From Leptolyngbya sp. NIES-2104 (GTDB lineage Bacteria > Cyanobacteriota > Cyanobacteriia > Leptolyngbyales > Leptolyngbyaceae): a stretch of 64,000 nucleotides of DNA. The DNA is taken from NCBI RefSeq assembly GCF_001485215.1, contig NZ_BBWW01000001.1, positions 3,472,001 through 3,536,000 of the forward strand. Reading direction: 5' to 3'. The notes below the pieces were generated by a model. That model did no database searches and was not told where the DNA came from. It worked only from the letters and a program-made list of their open reading frames with translations. Position 1 is the first letter of the stretch. Each line of letters starts with the position of its first letter. Below, piece after piece: positions 35,239-43,928 of this stretch. The translations under genes and the position numbers were made by a program.

Positions 35239-36042
35239 TTACCAGAGCGCACGAACGCCACCGGGAGTGCCACTACCGCCGTCAGTGTTAGATGGCGTGG
35301 TGGTTGAGTCAGGAGTTGTTGAGTCAGGAGTTGTTGTGGATGGGGTTGTGTTTTGCTCTGGTGTTGTAGTTGAAGGAATTGTTGAATCGGGTGTAGTCGT
35401 CCCTGGTGTGGTCGTTGAACCGGGAGTCGATGTACCCGGTGTTGTGGTTGAATCAGGGGTCGTCGTACCCGGTGTGGTCGAAGGGATGGTTGAATCGGGT
35501 GTGATCGTACCCGGTGTGGTTTGAGTCGATGAACCTGGTGTGCTAGTGGGCGAACTTTGCGTCGATCCCGATGAAGGTTCAGTCGGAACGGCAACATCAC
35601 CGGAAGAAGGTGTGCTGGTGGGCGATGTTGGACTCGTGGTTTCAGGAGTAACCGTTGGGCTGCTCGGAGTTGGGGAAGTTTGTGCGGTTGCTCCAGAAGT
35701 TGAATCCGTTGAGCTACTAGGAGTTGCACTGCTTGGAGAAATCAGCGAGGAATCTGACGAAACCGAGGCAGCCCGATTGTAGGGAGCTTCGTTGAAAATG
35801 CTTGGATTTGGATTAACTTTTGCCAGTGAAGGTGTAGAGTTGCGGGGAGTGCTGCTCGATGGAGTACTCATTGGCATCGAGCTATCTGGAGTTGCTTGCG
35901 CCAGGGTTCGATTGTAGGGTGCTTCGCTAAAAATACTGGGATTGGGGTTTAGCGGCGATTGTGCCATTGCAGGTAGAGTGAGCAACGATCCAAAGCCTGT
36001 GACCACGATCGTACCTGCAAATTTCTTAATCTTTCCGTTCAT
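35239..36042 (-). CDS. Exported low-complexity Ser/Thr/Pro repeat protein
   Basis: 267 aa. A signal peptide (IKKFAGTIVVTGFGSLLTLPAMAQ) is followed by two near-identical modules, NPNPSIFSEAPYNR and NPNPSIFNEAPYNR, about 50 residues apart. Beyond them lies a long degenerate tandem repeat rich in TTPGT/TPDST/STP units (about 100-255) and a GGVRALW end. Probably a wall-spanning or secreted mucin-like protein. The repeats make this gene prone to length change. Confidence 0.72.
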   Translation of the reverse strand: MNGKIKKFAGTIVVTGFGSLLTLPAMAQSPLNPNPSIFSEAPYNRTLAQATPDSSMPMSTPSSSTPRNSTPSLAKVNPNPSIFNEAPYNRAASVSSDSSLISPSSATPSSSTDSTSGATAQTSPTPSSPTVTPETTSPTSPTSTPSSGDVAVPTEPSSGSTQSSPTSTPGSSTQTTPGTITPDSTIPSTTPGTTTPDSTTTPGTSTPGSTTTPGTTTPDSTIPSTTTPEQNTTPSTTTPDSTTPDSTTTPSNTDGGSGTPGGVRALW

Positions 36043-36219
36043 CGGTCTCTCCCTTGTTTGAATATTGACAAGTCCGGTTTGCGATTGAAACCCACCGAAT
36101 GGGCGGAAGCGAGAATCCGATTTGGACTCACCACCACAGGTTGCAGTGTAGGAATTGTTGATCCCGAAAATGCTCCCTCTGTGGTTCGATTTGTTTGTAG
36201 GCGAAATTTCCTAAACCGT

Positions 36220-36732
36220 TTAATTTTTGACGATAACTTCTGTCCCTAGGCTGACTTTGCCAAACAGTTCTTCGACATCGCGGTTGTACATCCGAATACA
36301 GCCATGTGATGCCGCAGTGCCGACGGATTCTGGGTTTGGTGTGCCGTGAAAGCCGATCCAGTTCTTGCCGTCTGTCCAAAAGCCAATCCAGTAGCGTCCC
36401 AGTGGATTTTCGGGATCACCGCCGGGAACTTTGGAGCCGTTGAGTGGGTGAATCCATTCGGGGTCGCGAATTTTCTGCTTGATGGTGAAGTTACCAGTCG
36501 GAGTTTCCCATCCAGGTTTACCAACTGCGATCGCGTAACTTTTGACTTTGCGATCGCCTTGATAGATATTCACTCGTCGCTGTTTGAGCCGGATTTCCAA
36601 TCTTAAAGGTTGTGCGGTCGGCTGAGATTCTCGTACAGGTTCAGCGACAGGATTAGAAAAACTGGGTTGAGGACTGAAGAACGTTGCACAGGTTAGTAAG
36701 ATTCCTACACACCAGACTGTTTTTCGCTGCAT
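36220..36732 (-). CDS. L,D-transpeptidase (YkuD domain)
   Basis: 170 aa. A signal peptide (about 1-25) precedes a YkuD domain starting IRLKQRRVNIYQGDRKVKSYAIAVGKPGWETPTG and ending with the active-site motif HGTPNPESVGTAASHGCIRMYNRDVEELF, where the Cys is catalytic. Acts in the periplasm on peptidoglycan, making 3-3 cross-links or attaching proteins. Single gene. Confidence 0.92.
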   Translation of the reverse strand: MQRKTVWCVGILLTCATFFSPQPSFSNPVAEPVRESQPTAQPLRLEIRLKQRRVNIYQGDRKVKSYAIAVGKPGWETPTGNFTIKQKIRDPEWIHPLNGSKVPGGDPENPLGRYWIGFWTDGKNWIGFHGTPNPESVGTAASHGCIRMYNRDVEELFGKVSLGTEVIVKN

Positions 36733-36897
36733 CGGTTGTCAGGACAAAACTACACCCAAGACGAAACCAGATTGTGAAAGGTCGGTTCATCTGTCGAAAG
36801 TGAGAAGTTCGATCGCGCTAGTTGTTAGTCAGGTAGTCGCCTCCTCCAGTAGTAAGAAATAGCACCGTTTAATTTTGCGATCGCTTCACTATGAAGA

Positions 36898-37164
36898 TTA
36901 AGCCTTGTGAGCACTTGCATAAATTCGCAATGCCGCCGCCATCCTTCTTTCGCAGTCTTCACCCTGGCTCCGGAACCATGCCAAAGTATCAGCATCAATC
37001 TCAACTAATACATTTAGCGAGTTAGCGGGCTTCCACCATCGAGATTTTTTGAAAAGCTCTTCAGTAATTGGAGGAATGTCAGAGGTATCAATTTCTTGTT
37101 CTGTGAGTGAATCAACTTTCTCCCAATTCGTTTCTGAGATATTGCTCGTAGAGTTTTCGCTCAT
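36898..37164 (-). CDS. brnA: BrnA-family antitoxin
   Basis: 88 aa. NSLNVLVEIDADTLAWFRSQGEDCERRMAAALRIYAS is the BrnA ribbon-helix-helix core, preceded by an acidic region with ITEELFKKSRWWKPA. Translation from ATG 37164 overlaps the upstream BrnT frame by 53 nt. BrnA neutralises BrnT and represses the pair. Confidence 0.82.
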   Translation of the reverse strand: MSENSTSNISETNWEKVDSLTEQEIDTSDIPPITEELFKKSRWWKPANSLNVLVEIDADTLAWFRSQGEDCERRMAAALRIYASAHKA

Positions 37165-37405
37165 AGGGTAAAGCTTTGCGAAGGGAAATAATTCTAATGG
37201 TGTCTTCATCGGGTTCGGTAAAGACTATCACTATGATACGTCCATCCAACATTCCTAGACCAATCCATCGCTCCTCTTCGTAATCTTGACGTTCATCTAA
37301 AGTGATCCGAAGTGGGGAATTGAAGATCCGAGGAGCGTCGGCAAAATCGAGTTGATGCTTTGCTAAGTTTGATTTGTTCTTCTCGTGATTCCACTCGAAC
37401 TTCAT
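37112..37405 (-). CDS. brnT: BrnT-family RNase toxin
   Basis: 97 aa. FEWNHEKNKSNLAKHQLDFADAPRIF and the core DYEEERWIGLGMLDGRIIVIVFTEPDEDTIRIISLRKALPYERKLYE match BrnT closely, including the RIISLRKA strand-helix. The family cleaves mRNA in a RelE-like fold. It lies first in the pair, with brnA overlapping its 3' end, the usual order. Confidence 0.88.
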   Translation of the reverse strand: MKFEWNHEKNKSNLAKHQLDFADAPRIFNSPLRITLDERQDYEEERWIGLGMLDGRIIVIVFTEPDEDTIRIISLRKALPYERKLYEQYLRNELGES

Positions 37406-37536
37406 ACGATTTAGAGAGATTTATCTGTTCGTAGTATCTCATCAACCCGTAAAGCTTAGAAAGATTAGCGACGATCGCAGTCGTTTTCTCCGAATCAGAT
37501 TGCGATATCATCGGAATCAGTGCAAAGGAGAAAGTT

Positions 37537-37830
37537 ATGTCTGAATCCGTCAGTGAAGCCTTTTCGCCTGCGGTCAGCGATCGTATTTGTAATCACATGA
37601 ACAAAGATCATAGTGATTCGGTGCTGGTGTACGCACAGTATTTTGGCAAAGTGAAGGATGCAACGGCTGCTGAAATGAAGTCGATCGATGAAAAAGGCAT
37701 GGAATTGTTAGCACAGGTGAACGAAGAAACCGTTCCCCTGCGTGTGGAGTTCGATCGCACTTTGAAAGATGCTAAAGAAGCGCATATTATTCTCGTGGAA
37801 ATGCTGAAGCGCGTTCGACCGAGTGACTAA
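37537..37830 (+). CDS. DUF2470 domain protein
   Basis: 97 aa. VSDRICNHMNKDHSDSVLVYAQYFG is the conserved NHMN-HxD segment of DUF2470, a domain linked to FMN-binding/haem-utilisation proteins (HugZ-like) and to a plant regulator of tetrapyrrole synthesis. Here it stands alone. A role in tetrapyrrole handling is only suggested by family. Confidence 0.82.
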   Translation: MSESVSEAFSPAVSDRICNHMNKDHSDSVLVYAQYFGKVKDATAAEMKSIDEKGMELLAQVNEETVPLRVEFDRTLKDAKEAHIILVEMLKRVRPSD

Positions 37831-37888
37831 TTGTGCGATCAGGCTTTTATTTTGGGCATTTAAAAAGAGGGTAATCTGATGCTCTTCT

Positions 37889-37913
37889 GGGCGGACTGCG
37901 GTTCGCCCTTTTT
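37889..37913 (+). terminator. Terminator after the DUF2470 gene
   Basis: GGGCGGAC (37889-37896) pairs with GTTCGCCC (37901-37908), with one G-T pair and a 4-nt loop, followed by five T. It lies 9 nt before the next start. Confidence 0.8.
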
Positions 37914-37921
37914 CCTGATTT

Positions 37922-39025
37922 ATGCCCCATACCAATCACGTTTTCGTTTTTCTTCAAGTCTTTTCCTGTGAAGGCGGGATTCAGTCTTACGTCAAAGACA
38001 TTTTGCAAGCTTATTCGCAATTGGATTTGAGTGCGGATGTGTTTTTGCTGCGGGATGATGCGACGGTCGAGAATTCGCTTGTTTCTGAGCGATTTCGGTT
38101 CCACTACTACAAAGCGAAATCGCCGATCGTGGGACGCATGAAGTTCGCGATCGCGCTTTTCGCCCATCTCCTGACGCATCGCCCAGAGCGGGTCTTCTGC
38201 GGTCATATTCTGCTGGCTCCGTTGATTGAAGCTCTGTGTAAACCGTTGGGAATTCCTTATACCGTGCTGACTTACGGTAAAGAAGTTTGGGAGCCGTTAC
38301 CAAATCGGAAGCAGAAAGCGTTGCAGAATGCCGATCGCATTTGGGCGATTAGTCGGTATTCTTGCGATCGGGCTTGTGCAGCGAATGGAATTGCACACGA
38401 CAAAGCTGATTTTCTCTTTTGTGCAGTTGATGGAGCAGTTTTTCGACCTCAAACAAAAGATCTAGAACTCTTGCAGAACTATCAGCTTGAGAATTGCAAA
38501 GTGCTGATGACTGTGGCTCGTTTATGGTCGGGTGATCCTTACAAAGGAGTCGATGTGACGATTCGAGCCTTGCCGCAAATTCTGAAAGTCTTCCCGGATG
38601 TGAAATATTTAGTGATTGGGCGGGGAGATGATCAGCCGAGACTTGCAAAACTGGCGGAAGAATTGGGAGTGAGCGATCGAGTCGTCTTTGCTGGATTTGT
38701 CGCGACTGATGCACTGCCGAAACATTACTGTCTGGCGGATGCGTATGTGATGCCGTCACAAGAAGGCTTTGGAATTGTTTATCTTGAGGCGATGGCTTGC
38801 GGGGTTCCGGTGCTGTCAGGGGATGCGGATGGATCGGCTGATCCGCTGCAAGATGGGCGATTGGGGTGGCAAGTTCCGCATCGTGATCCGGATAAAGTTG
38901 CGATCGCTTGCATCGAAATGCTCAAAGGTGAAGATCAACGCTGTGACGGGAAATGGTTACGTCAAAAGAGCCTTGCAATTTTTGATAAACCTGCGTTTGT
39001 AGAGCGCTTGAAGCAACTTTTGTAG
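37922..39025 (+). CDS. Group 4 glycosyltransferase
   Basis: 367 aa GT-B enzyme. CEGGIQSYVKDIL at the N-terminus, MTVARLWSGDPYKGVDVTIRALPQI, YLVIGRGDDQPRL and the nucleotide-sugar motif PSQEGFGIVYLEAMACGVPVLSG (EX7E-type) identify family 4. Probably acts in exopolysaccharide, lipopolysaccharide or glycolipid synthesis. The ATG is 9 nt after a terminator hairpin, so its promoter may lie in or before the DUF2470 gene. Confidence 0.88.
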   Translation: MPHTNHVFVFLQVFSCEGGIQSYVKDILQAYSQLDLSADVFLLRDDATVENSLVSERFRFHYYKAKSPIVGRMKFAIALFAHLLTHRPERVFCGHILLAPLIEALCKPLGIPYTVLTYGKEVWEPLPNRKQKALQNADRIWAISRYSCDRACAANGIAHDKADFLFCAVDGAVFRPQTKDLELLQNYQLENCKVLMTVARLWSGDPYKGVDVTIRALPQILKVFPDVKYLVIGRGDDQPRLAKLAEELGVSDRVVFAGFVATDALPKHYCLADAYVMPSQEGFGIVYLEAMACGVPVLSGDADGSADPLQDGRLGWQVPHRDPDKVAIACIEMLKGEDQRCDGKWLRQKSLAIFDKPAFVERLKQLL

Positions 39026-39101
39026 ACTCGTATCACAAAGCACGAATTGCCCTCGAAAAAGTGTGATAAAGCTGACACACAATCATTCTAGAGGGCGGAT
39101 C

Positions 39102-40118
39102 ATGAGTGGGTTGGGTGGATTAAACAAGACTCCGAATGGCGTTGTTTTGGGGATGATGCAGTTACAGCTTCCGAATGTTGTAACGTCCGATGATTTAGCA
39201 GCGCAAACCGATCGCATTTGTCAGATGGTCGGCAAGGCGCGGCGAAATATGCCCACGATGGATTTAGTCGTATTCCCAGAGTATTCACTGCATGGATTGT
39301 CGATGGATACCAATCCAGACATCATGTGCCGCTTGGATGGCAAAGAAGTGCAAGCCTTTCAGAAAGCGTGTCGTGACCATCACATCTGGGGATGTTTTTC
39401 GATTATGGAATACAACCCCCACGGCAATCCCTACAATAGCGGCATCATCATTGATGACACAGGCAAACTCAAACTGTATTACCGCAAACTGCACCCTTGG
39501 GTTCCGGTGGAACCTTGGGAGCCTGGAAACTTAGGGATTCCGGTGTGTGAAGGTCCGAATGGAAGCACGATCGCTCTTGTCATTTGTCACGATGGTATGT
39601 TCCCCGAAATGGCGCGTGAATGTGCTTACAAAGGGGCAGAGATTATGATTCGCACAGCGGGCTATACGGCTCCAATTCGTCATTCCTGGCAAATTACGAA
39701 TCAAGCGAATGCGTTCTGTAATCTGATGTACACGGCTTCAGTTTGTATGTGTGGTTCAGATGGCACGTTTGATTCAATGGGCGAAGGAATGTTTGTGAAT
39801 TTTGATGGAATGCCGCTGGTGATGGGAAGTCACCGACCCGATGAAATCATCACCGCCGAACTGCGACCGGATTTAGTGCGGGAGGCTCGGAAGCATTGGA
39901 GTGTTGAAAACAATATTTATCAATTTGGACATCGAGGATATGTTGCAGTCAAAGGTGGGGCGCAAGATTGTCCTTACACTTACATGCAAGATTTGGTGAA
40001 TGAGAGTTATCGATTGCCTTGGGAAGACGAAGTAATTTACACCGATGGAACTTCTTGCGGATTTGATGCGCCCACTCGATCGTATCGTGGTGAAGTGCCA
40101 ACTGTAACTGGAGCGTAA
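39102..40118 (+). CDS. Formamidase-like aliphatic amidase (nitrilase superfamily)
   Basis: 338 aa. Catalytic Glu60 in VVFPEYS, Lys129 in YYRKLHPW and Cys162 in [10 protein letters not shown] are present. The closest family I recognise is AmiF/AmiE; segments such as [17 protein letters not shown] and [13 protein letters not shown] are shared with formamidases. It releases ammonia from formamide or short amides. The start at 39102 has GAGGG upstream. Followed after 4 nt by a biuret-hydrolase-like gene and then a binding protein. Confidence 0.88.
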   Translation: MSGLGGLNKTPNGVVLGMMQLQLPNVVTSDDLAAQTDRICQMVGKARRNMPTMDLVVFPEYSLHGLSMDTNPDIMCRLDGKEVQAFQKACRDHHIWGCFSIMEYNPHGNPYNSGIIIDDTGKLKLYYRKLHPWVPVEPWEPGNLGIPVCEGPNGSTIALVICHDGMFPEMARECAYKGAEIMIRTAGYTAPIRHSWQITNQANAFCNLMYTASVCMCGSDGTFDSMGEGMFVNFDGMPLVMGSHRPDEIITAELRPDLVREARKHWSVENNIYQFGHRGYVAVKGGAQDCPYTYMQDLVNESYRLPWEDEVIYTDGTSCGFDAPTRSYRGEVPTVTGA

Positions 40119-40122
40119 TCGA

Positions 40123-40806
40123 ATGTTCGTCAAGGCTGACCCGTATCCGTATCCGTTCAACGGCGATCTGCGTCCTGAAAATACAGCGCTGATCATCATT
40201 GATATGCAAACGGACTTTTGCGGTAAAGGTGGATATGTAGACAAAATGGGCTATGACTTATCGCTCACTCGTGCGCCGATCGAGCCGATTCGTCAAGTGA
40301 TGAATGTCATGCGATCGCTGAACTTCCACATCATCCATACCCGCGAAGGACATCGCCCGGATTTGTCAGATTTGCCAGAAAACAAACGTTGGCGATCGCA
40401 GCAAATCGGAGCCGGAATCGGTGATCTAGGACCTTGTGGGCGAATTCTTGTGCGCGGTGAACCCGGATGGGAAATTATTCCTGAACTTGCGCCTTTACCT
40501 GGAGAAGTGATCATCGATAAACCTGGAAAAGGATCGTTTTACGCAACAGATTTAGATTTGATTTTGAACCGCAAAGGAATTCAGAATTTGATCCTCACGG
40601 GAATTACGACCGATGTTTGTGTCCATACAACAATGAGAGATGCAAACGATCGCGGTTATGAATGTTTGTTGCTGTCTGATTGTACAGGTGCAACCGATTA
40701 TGGTAACTATCTTGCCGCCTTGAACATGATCAAAATGCAAGGAGGCGTATTTGGGTCAGTGAGTGACTCGATCGAACTAATTACTGCGCTCAAATCGGGA
40801 TTGTGA
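40123..40806 (+). CDS. biuH: Biuret hydrolase-like cysteine hydrolase (isochorismatase superfamily)
   Basis: 227 aa. Asp27 in [17 protein letters not shown], Lys133 in [10 protein letters not shown] and Cys166 in [21 protein letters not shown] form the Asp-Lys-Cys triad. [20 protein letters not shown] and [14 protein letters not shown] are features I recall from biuret hydrolase BiuH and the nearby ureidoacrylate hydrolases. It would convert biuret to allophanate and ammonia in the cytoplasm. The end overlaps an alternative in-frame start of the next gene. The substrate rests on similarity, so ureidoacrylate or another amide is not excluded. Confidence 0.85.
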   Translation: MFVKADPYPYPFNGDLRPENTALIIIDMQTDFCGKGGYVDKMGYDLSLTRAPIEPIRQVMNVMRSLNFHIIHTREGHRPDLSDLPENKRWRSQQIGAGIGDLGPCGRILVRGEPGWEIIPELAPLPGEVIIDKPGKGSFYATDLDLILNRKGIQNLILTGITTDVCVHTTMRDANDRGYECLLLSDCTGATDYGNYLAALNMIKMQGGVFGSVSDSIELITALKSGL

Positions 40807-40880
40807 TAGACAATACAAATCGATCGAAGAAAACAGACTTCAATCGATCGCATTTAATTCAATTTCTGAAGGAACCAGCG

Positions 40881-42083
40881 ATGAGTAAGAATGACCCGCA
40901 CCGTTCACGAGTTTCCCGCCGTCAAGTGATTCGGGGGCTACTCGCAACCGGAGCATTTGGCGCAACCTCGAAACTATGGACAGGATGCACTCCTGCGACG
41001 AACACCACAACCGCTTCAGGAGGCAGTCCAGCGGCAAGTCCGGCATCTGCGAAAGAGCTTGTCATGGGCTTTATCTATGTCGGACCCAAAGATGACTTTG
41101 GCTATAACCAGGCGCATTTTCAAGGCAAAGAAGGCTTGAAAGGTCTGAACGTTAAAACGGTTGACCAAGCAAGCGTTCCTGAAACGACTGAAGTTCAGGA
41201 AGCGATGCGGAACATGATCGAGCAGGACAAAGCCACCGTTCTGTTTCCCACCTCATTCGGCTACTTTGATCCGCACATTCTGAAGCTGGCAGCCGATTTT
41301 CCGGATGTGCAATTCTTCCACTGTGGCGCTATGTACGACGCAGCAAAACACCCAAAAAATGTCGGAAGCTACTTCGGCTACATTGACGAAGCCCAGTACG
41401 TGGCGGGTGTCGTTGCAGGTCATATGAGCAAGTCCGGCAAGCTGGGATTTGTGGCAGCAAAACCGATTCCACAAGTGCTTCGGAACATCAATAGTTTCAC
41501 TTTGGGCGCAAGAAGCATTAAGCCGAACATTACGACTCAGGTGATTTTCACCGGAGATTGGTCGCTTCCGGTGAAAGAAGCTGAGGCAACCAATAGCTTA
41601 GTTGACCAAGGCGCAGACGTGATTACCTGCCATGTGGACAGTCCGAAAGTTGTGATGGAAACCGCAGAAAAACGGGGTGTGTTCTCGTCGGGCTATCACG
41701 CGAATCAAGCATCACTGGCACCAAAAGGATATCTGACCGGAGCCGAGTGGGATTGGACGAAGGTGTATACCGAATATGCCAAGATGATCCAAGAAGGTAA
41801 AACGCTGATGAATGGTGGAATTCCACATTTGCTCAGAGGTGGATACAAAGATGGATTCGTGAAGATTTCACCGTTTGGTCCGGCAGTCACGGCTGAGGCG
41901 AAGAAGTCGGCGGATAACATTGTCGCGCAGATGCAGACTGGATCGCTTGTCGTCTACAAAGGTGGACTGAAGGACAATACTGGAAAGACGGTTGTTCCAG
42001 ACGGAAAAGATTTCGGGGCAACCGCGATCGAGCTTGAATCGATGAACTGGCTGGTCGAAGGTGTGGTCGGTAAAACCGCCTAG
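40881..42083 (+). CDS. BMP-family ABC transporter substrate-binding lipoprotein
   Basis: 400 aa. An RRQVIRGLL twin-arginine-like N-terminus and a LWTGC lipobox (Tat lipoprotein type) are followed by a Thr/Ser-rich linker and a BMP domain (GFIYVGPKDDFGYNQAHFQG, DFPDVQFFHCGAMYD, NVGSYFGYIDEAQYVAGVVAGHMSKSG, YLTGAEWDWTKVY). BMP proteins bind nucleosides, purines, riboflavin or similar rings; with amide hydrolases upstream the ligand may be a urea-like or purine-derived compound (inference). ATG 40881 has AAGGA upstream. No permease or ATPase gene follows. Confidence 0.85.
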   Translation: MSKNDPHRSRVSRRQVIRGLLATGAFGATSKLWTGCTPATNTTTASGGSPAASPASAKELVMGFIYVGPKDDFGYNQAHFQGKEGLKGLNVKTVDQASVPETTEVQEAMRNMIEQDKATVLFPTSFGYFDPHILKLAADFPDVQFFHCGAMYDAAKHPKNVGSYFGYIDEAQYVAGVVAGHMSKSGKLGFVAAKPIPQVLRNINSFTLGARSIKPNITTQVIFTGDWSLPVKEAEATNSLVDQGADVITCHVDSPKVVMETAEKRGVFSSGYHANQASLAPKGYLTGAEWDWTKVYTEYAKMIQEGKTLMNGGIPHLLRGGYKDGFVKISPFGPAVTAEAKKSADNIVAQMQTGSLVVYKGGLKDNTGKTVVPDGKDFGATAIELESMNWLVEGVVGKTA

Positions 42084-42091
42084 AAGTTCAC

Positions 42092-42129
42092 TGCCACCGC
42101 TACACTCGTAAACGTGGTTAGCGGTGGCA
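42092..42129 (+). terminator. 11-bp hairpin after the BMP gene, reaching the kinase start
   Basis: TGCCACCGCTA (42092-42102) pairs with TAGCGGTGGCA (42119-42129). There is no T run; the right arm covers the region just before ATG 42133, so it might act as a translational control hairpin rather than a terminator. Confidence 0.5.
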
Positions 42130-42648
42130 ACGATGAACGTAGTGGATTTAATCGCTGGATTAAGTATTGGTTTTGTGGGTGGCTGGTTTCTCAATCGGAA
42201 AAAACCAGACCCGTCGCTTGAGTTAGCGTATCGATCGCTACTCGAACAGGCGCAATTCAAAGCGGGATTTTTAGCGCGAACTTCTCATGAACTGCGATCG
42301 CCTTTAAACGGGATGATCGGCGCACATCAATTGATTCTTGCAGACTTGTGTGAATCACCCGAAGAAGAGCGCGAATTTATCGAGCAAGCAAATCAGTCAG
42401 CTTTGAAAATGGTGAAGCTGCTCGATGAAGTAATCAATGTTTCCAAAGCCCAATACGGTACGGGTAAATTAGACGTAAAAGCGGTTTCCGTTTCTGATGT
42501 GTTTGACAATGTGTTTTCTATGACACATCTATTAGCAGAAAACCGCAATTTACCGTTTCAGATTGTGTTGCCGGAACCGGATTTAGAAGTGATATGCGAT
42601 CGCACATCGCTAGGGCGTATCTGCAAAGTCTAAATGTAAGGTAGTGCT

Positions 42649-43029
42649 TCATTTGAGCCAAATCAGAATTGCTGCGATTGTCAACATTGCTAGATAGTTC
42701 TCTGCGCGTTTTTCATACCGTGTTGCTACCCGTCGAGCTTGCTTGAGTCGATTGATCAAGCGCTCAATCCGGTTGCGCTCACGGTAGAGTCCCCGATTGA
42801 AACGCGGTCGGCGCTTGGCGTTCTTGCGCTTGGGAATCACTGGAGTCGTGTGCTGACGACGCAGCGATCGCCGAATCGAATCCGCATCATAGCCTTTGTC
42901 GCCAACGAGATAACGCGGACGTTGCTTCGGTCTGCCGCGTCCTTTGCGCTTGATGCGGGGTGCTGCTTCGTTGAGTTTGTCAAAGCCCTTGACATCGTGG
43001 CTTTGTCCCGGCAAGATGACAAACTGCAT
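42649..43029 (-). CDS. IS5-family transposase, C-terminal part (ORF B)
   Basis: 126 aa as an open stretch from a Met; the -1 frame extends upstream into the overlap with ORF A. LVGDKGYDADSIRRSL holds the second catalytic Asp and the YRERNRIERLINRLKQARRVATRYEK segment the Glu of the DDE set. It is probably produced only as a fusion with ORF A through frameshifting. Confidence 0.88.
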   Translation of the reverse strand: MQFVILPGQSHDVKGFDKLNEAAPRIKRKGRGRPKQRPRYLVGDKGYDADSIRRSLRRQHTTPVIPKRKNAKRRPRFNRGLYRERNRIERLINRLKQARRVATRYEKRAENYLAMLTIAAILIWLK

Positions 43030-43124
43030 CGGTTTACCCAGTCCTTCCGCCTGAATCTGAATCTTGGTGCTGAAGCCGCCTTTGGATCGCCCCAGTGCTT
43101 CTTGTTCTTGCAGTTGTTCGGTCG

Positions 43125-43511
43125 TTAAACGCGGTTGTTCTGGGTTTTGATCCCCCTTTTTGCGCCCGCTGCATGTTGGTGGGCGCGAACTATCGTGCTA
43201 TCGACGAAATGCACTTCCCAATCAATTTGGTGCGCTGCGTCTGCTGTGTGTTGCAATTGATTCAAGATCTGCTGCCACACCCCTTGGGCACGCCACCGAT
43301 AGAAGCGGCTCGACACCGTACCGCGTGAACCATACCGCTCTGGTAAGTCTGACCACGGTGCGCCCGTCCGGTGTATCCACAAGATGCCATTGAGAACTTG
43401 GCGATGGTCATTGGCAGGTCTGCCTGTGGGCGCGGGTTGCGGCAGTAACGGTTGCAGTTTCTGCCATTGTGCGTCGCTTAAATCCCCTCGGTGCTGTGCC
43501 ATTGTTCCCAA
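43125..43511 (-). CDS. IS5-family transposase, N-terminal part (ORF A)
   Basis: 128 aa. LSDAQWQKLQPLLPQPAPTGRP is the helix-turn-helix of DUF4096/IS5 type, with GILWIHRTGAPWSDLPERYG, and the first catalytic Asp in FVDSTIVRAHQ. The frame ends after a five-A, five-G run (around 43158-43167) where a -1 shift would continue into ORF B as KKGDQNPEQPRLTT. The joined protein is about 287 aa, a normal size. Confidence 0.88.
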   Translation of the reverse strand: MGTMAQHRGDLSDAQWQKLQPLLPQPAPTGRPANDHRQVLNGILWIHRTGAPWSDLPERYGSRGTVSSRFYRWRAQGVWQQILNQLQHTADAAHQIDWEVHFVDSTIVRAHQHAAGAKRGIKTQNNRV

Positions 43512-43928
43512 CTCATCTGTTTCCAGACGTTAGAGTGCCCAGCACTGCTCGAAGATGCACGCTAGATTTAGGGTCGCTCTACAGTTTGCAGATACGCCCT
43601 AGAACAAGTTTTGATTAGTTTGATTAGCGGTGCGATCGGCACCATGCAGGATGGAACGCTGAAACTTTCTGCACAAGCGGATTCTAACTCTGTCTATATT
43701 GATTTAGAAGACGAACGCCCGATCGAGGTTTGGCGAGACGCGATCGACTTATTGAAAAAAGATGCTCCACCTGATTTGGAGCCACCGTCATTGGGATTTA
43801 GCTTATTACTGAATCAGAGCTTAATGGAGTTGATGAACGGTCGGTTAGAATTCGTGAAGATGCCCATCGGATCAGAGGAAACAATCACTCAAATTCGGTG
43901 TACGCTCCCTCGAAGTGCAAGTTGATTT

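Larger units (their letters stand above)
42613..43599 (-). mobile_element. IS5-family insertion sequence (IS427/IS1031-like), 987 bp
   Basis: The terminal inverted repeats begin GGGCGTATCTGCAAA at both ends, at 42613 and, on the minus strand, at 43599. They are flanked by TA (or CTAG, shared with the first IS bases), the target duplication. The two-ORF transposase lies on the minus strand. Excision of the element restores the host frame exactly, so the insertion is recent and not rearranged. Ends are read directly; the IS family is inferred from the transposase and target site. Confidence 0.9.
42124..43925 (+). pseudogene. Histidine-kinase-like gene interrupted by an IS element
   Basis: The 5' part (42124-42612) encodes a short membrane segment (IAGLSIGFVGGWFL), then a HisKA-like domain with phosphoacceptor His55 in ARTSHELRSPLNGM. 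The 3' part (43602-43925) encodes an ATPase-like remainder ending in SLGFSLLLNQSLMELMNGRLEF. Removing the insertion and one target copy restores one open frame of 271 codons, reading DRTSLEQVLISLISGAIG across the junction. The expected N-box Asn is missing (SGAI in place of SNAI), so the protein may never have been an active kinase. As it stands, the frame stops inside the element (TAA after position 42630). Confidence 0.85.

Noticed and set aside
35267-35782. Plus-strand open frames rich in Val/Gly/Glu opposite the Ser/Thr repeat gene
   Set aside because: They arise from the antisense of the TTP/GT repeats; no RBS, no family match, while the minus-strand gene has a signal peptide.
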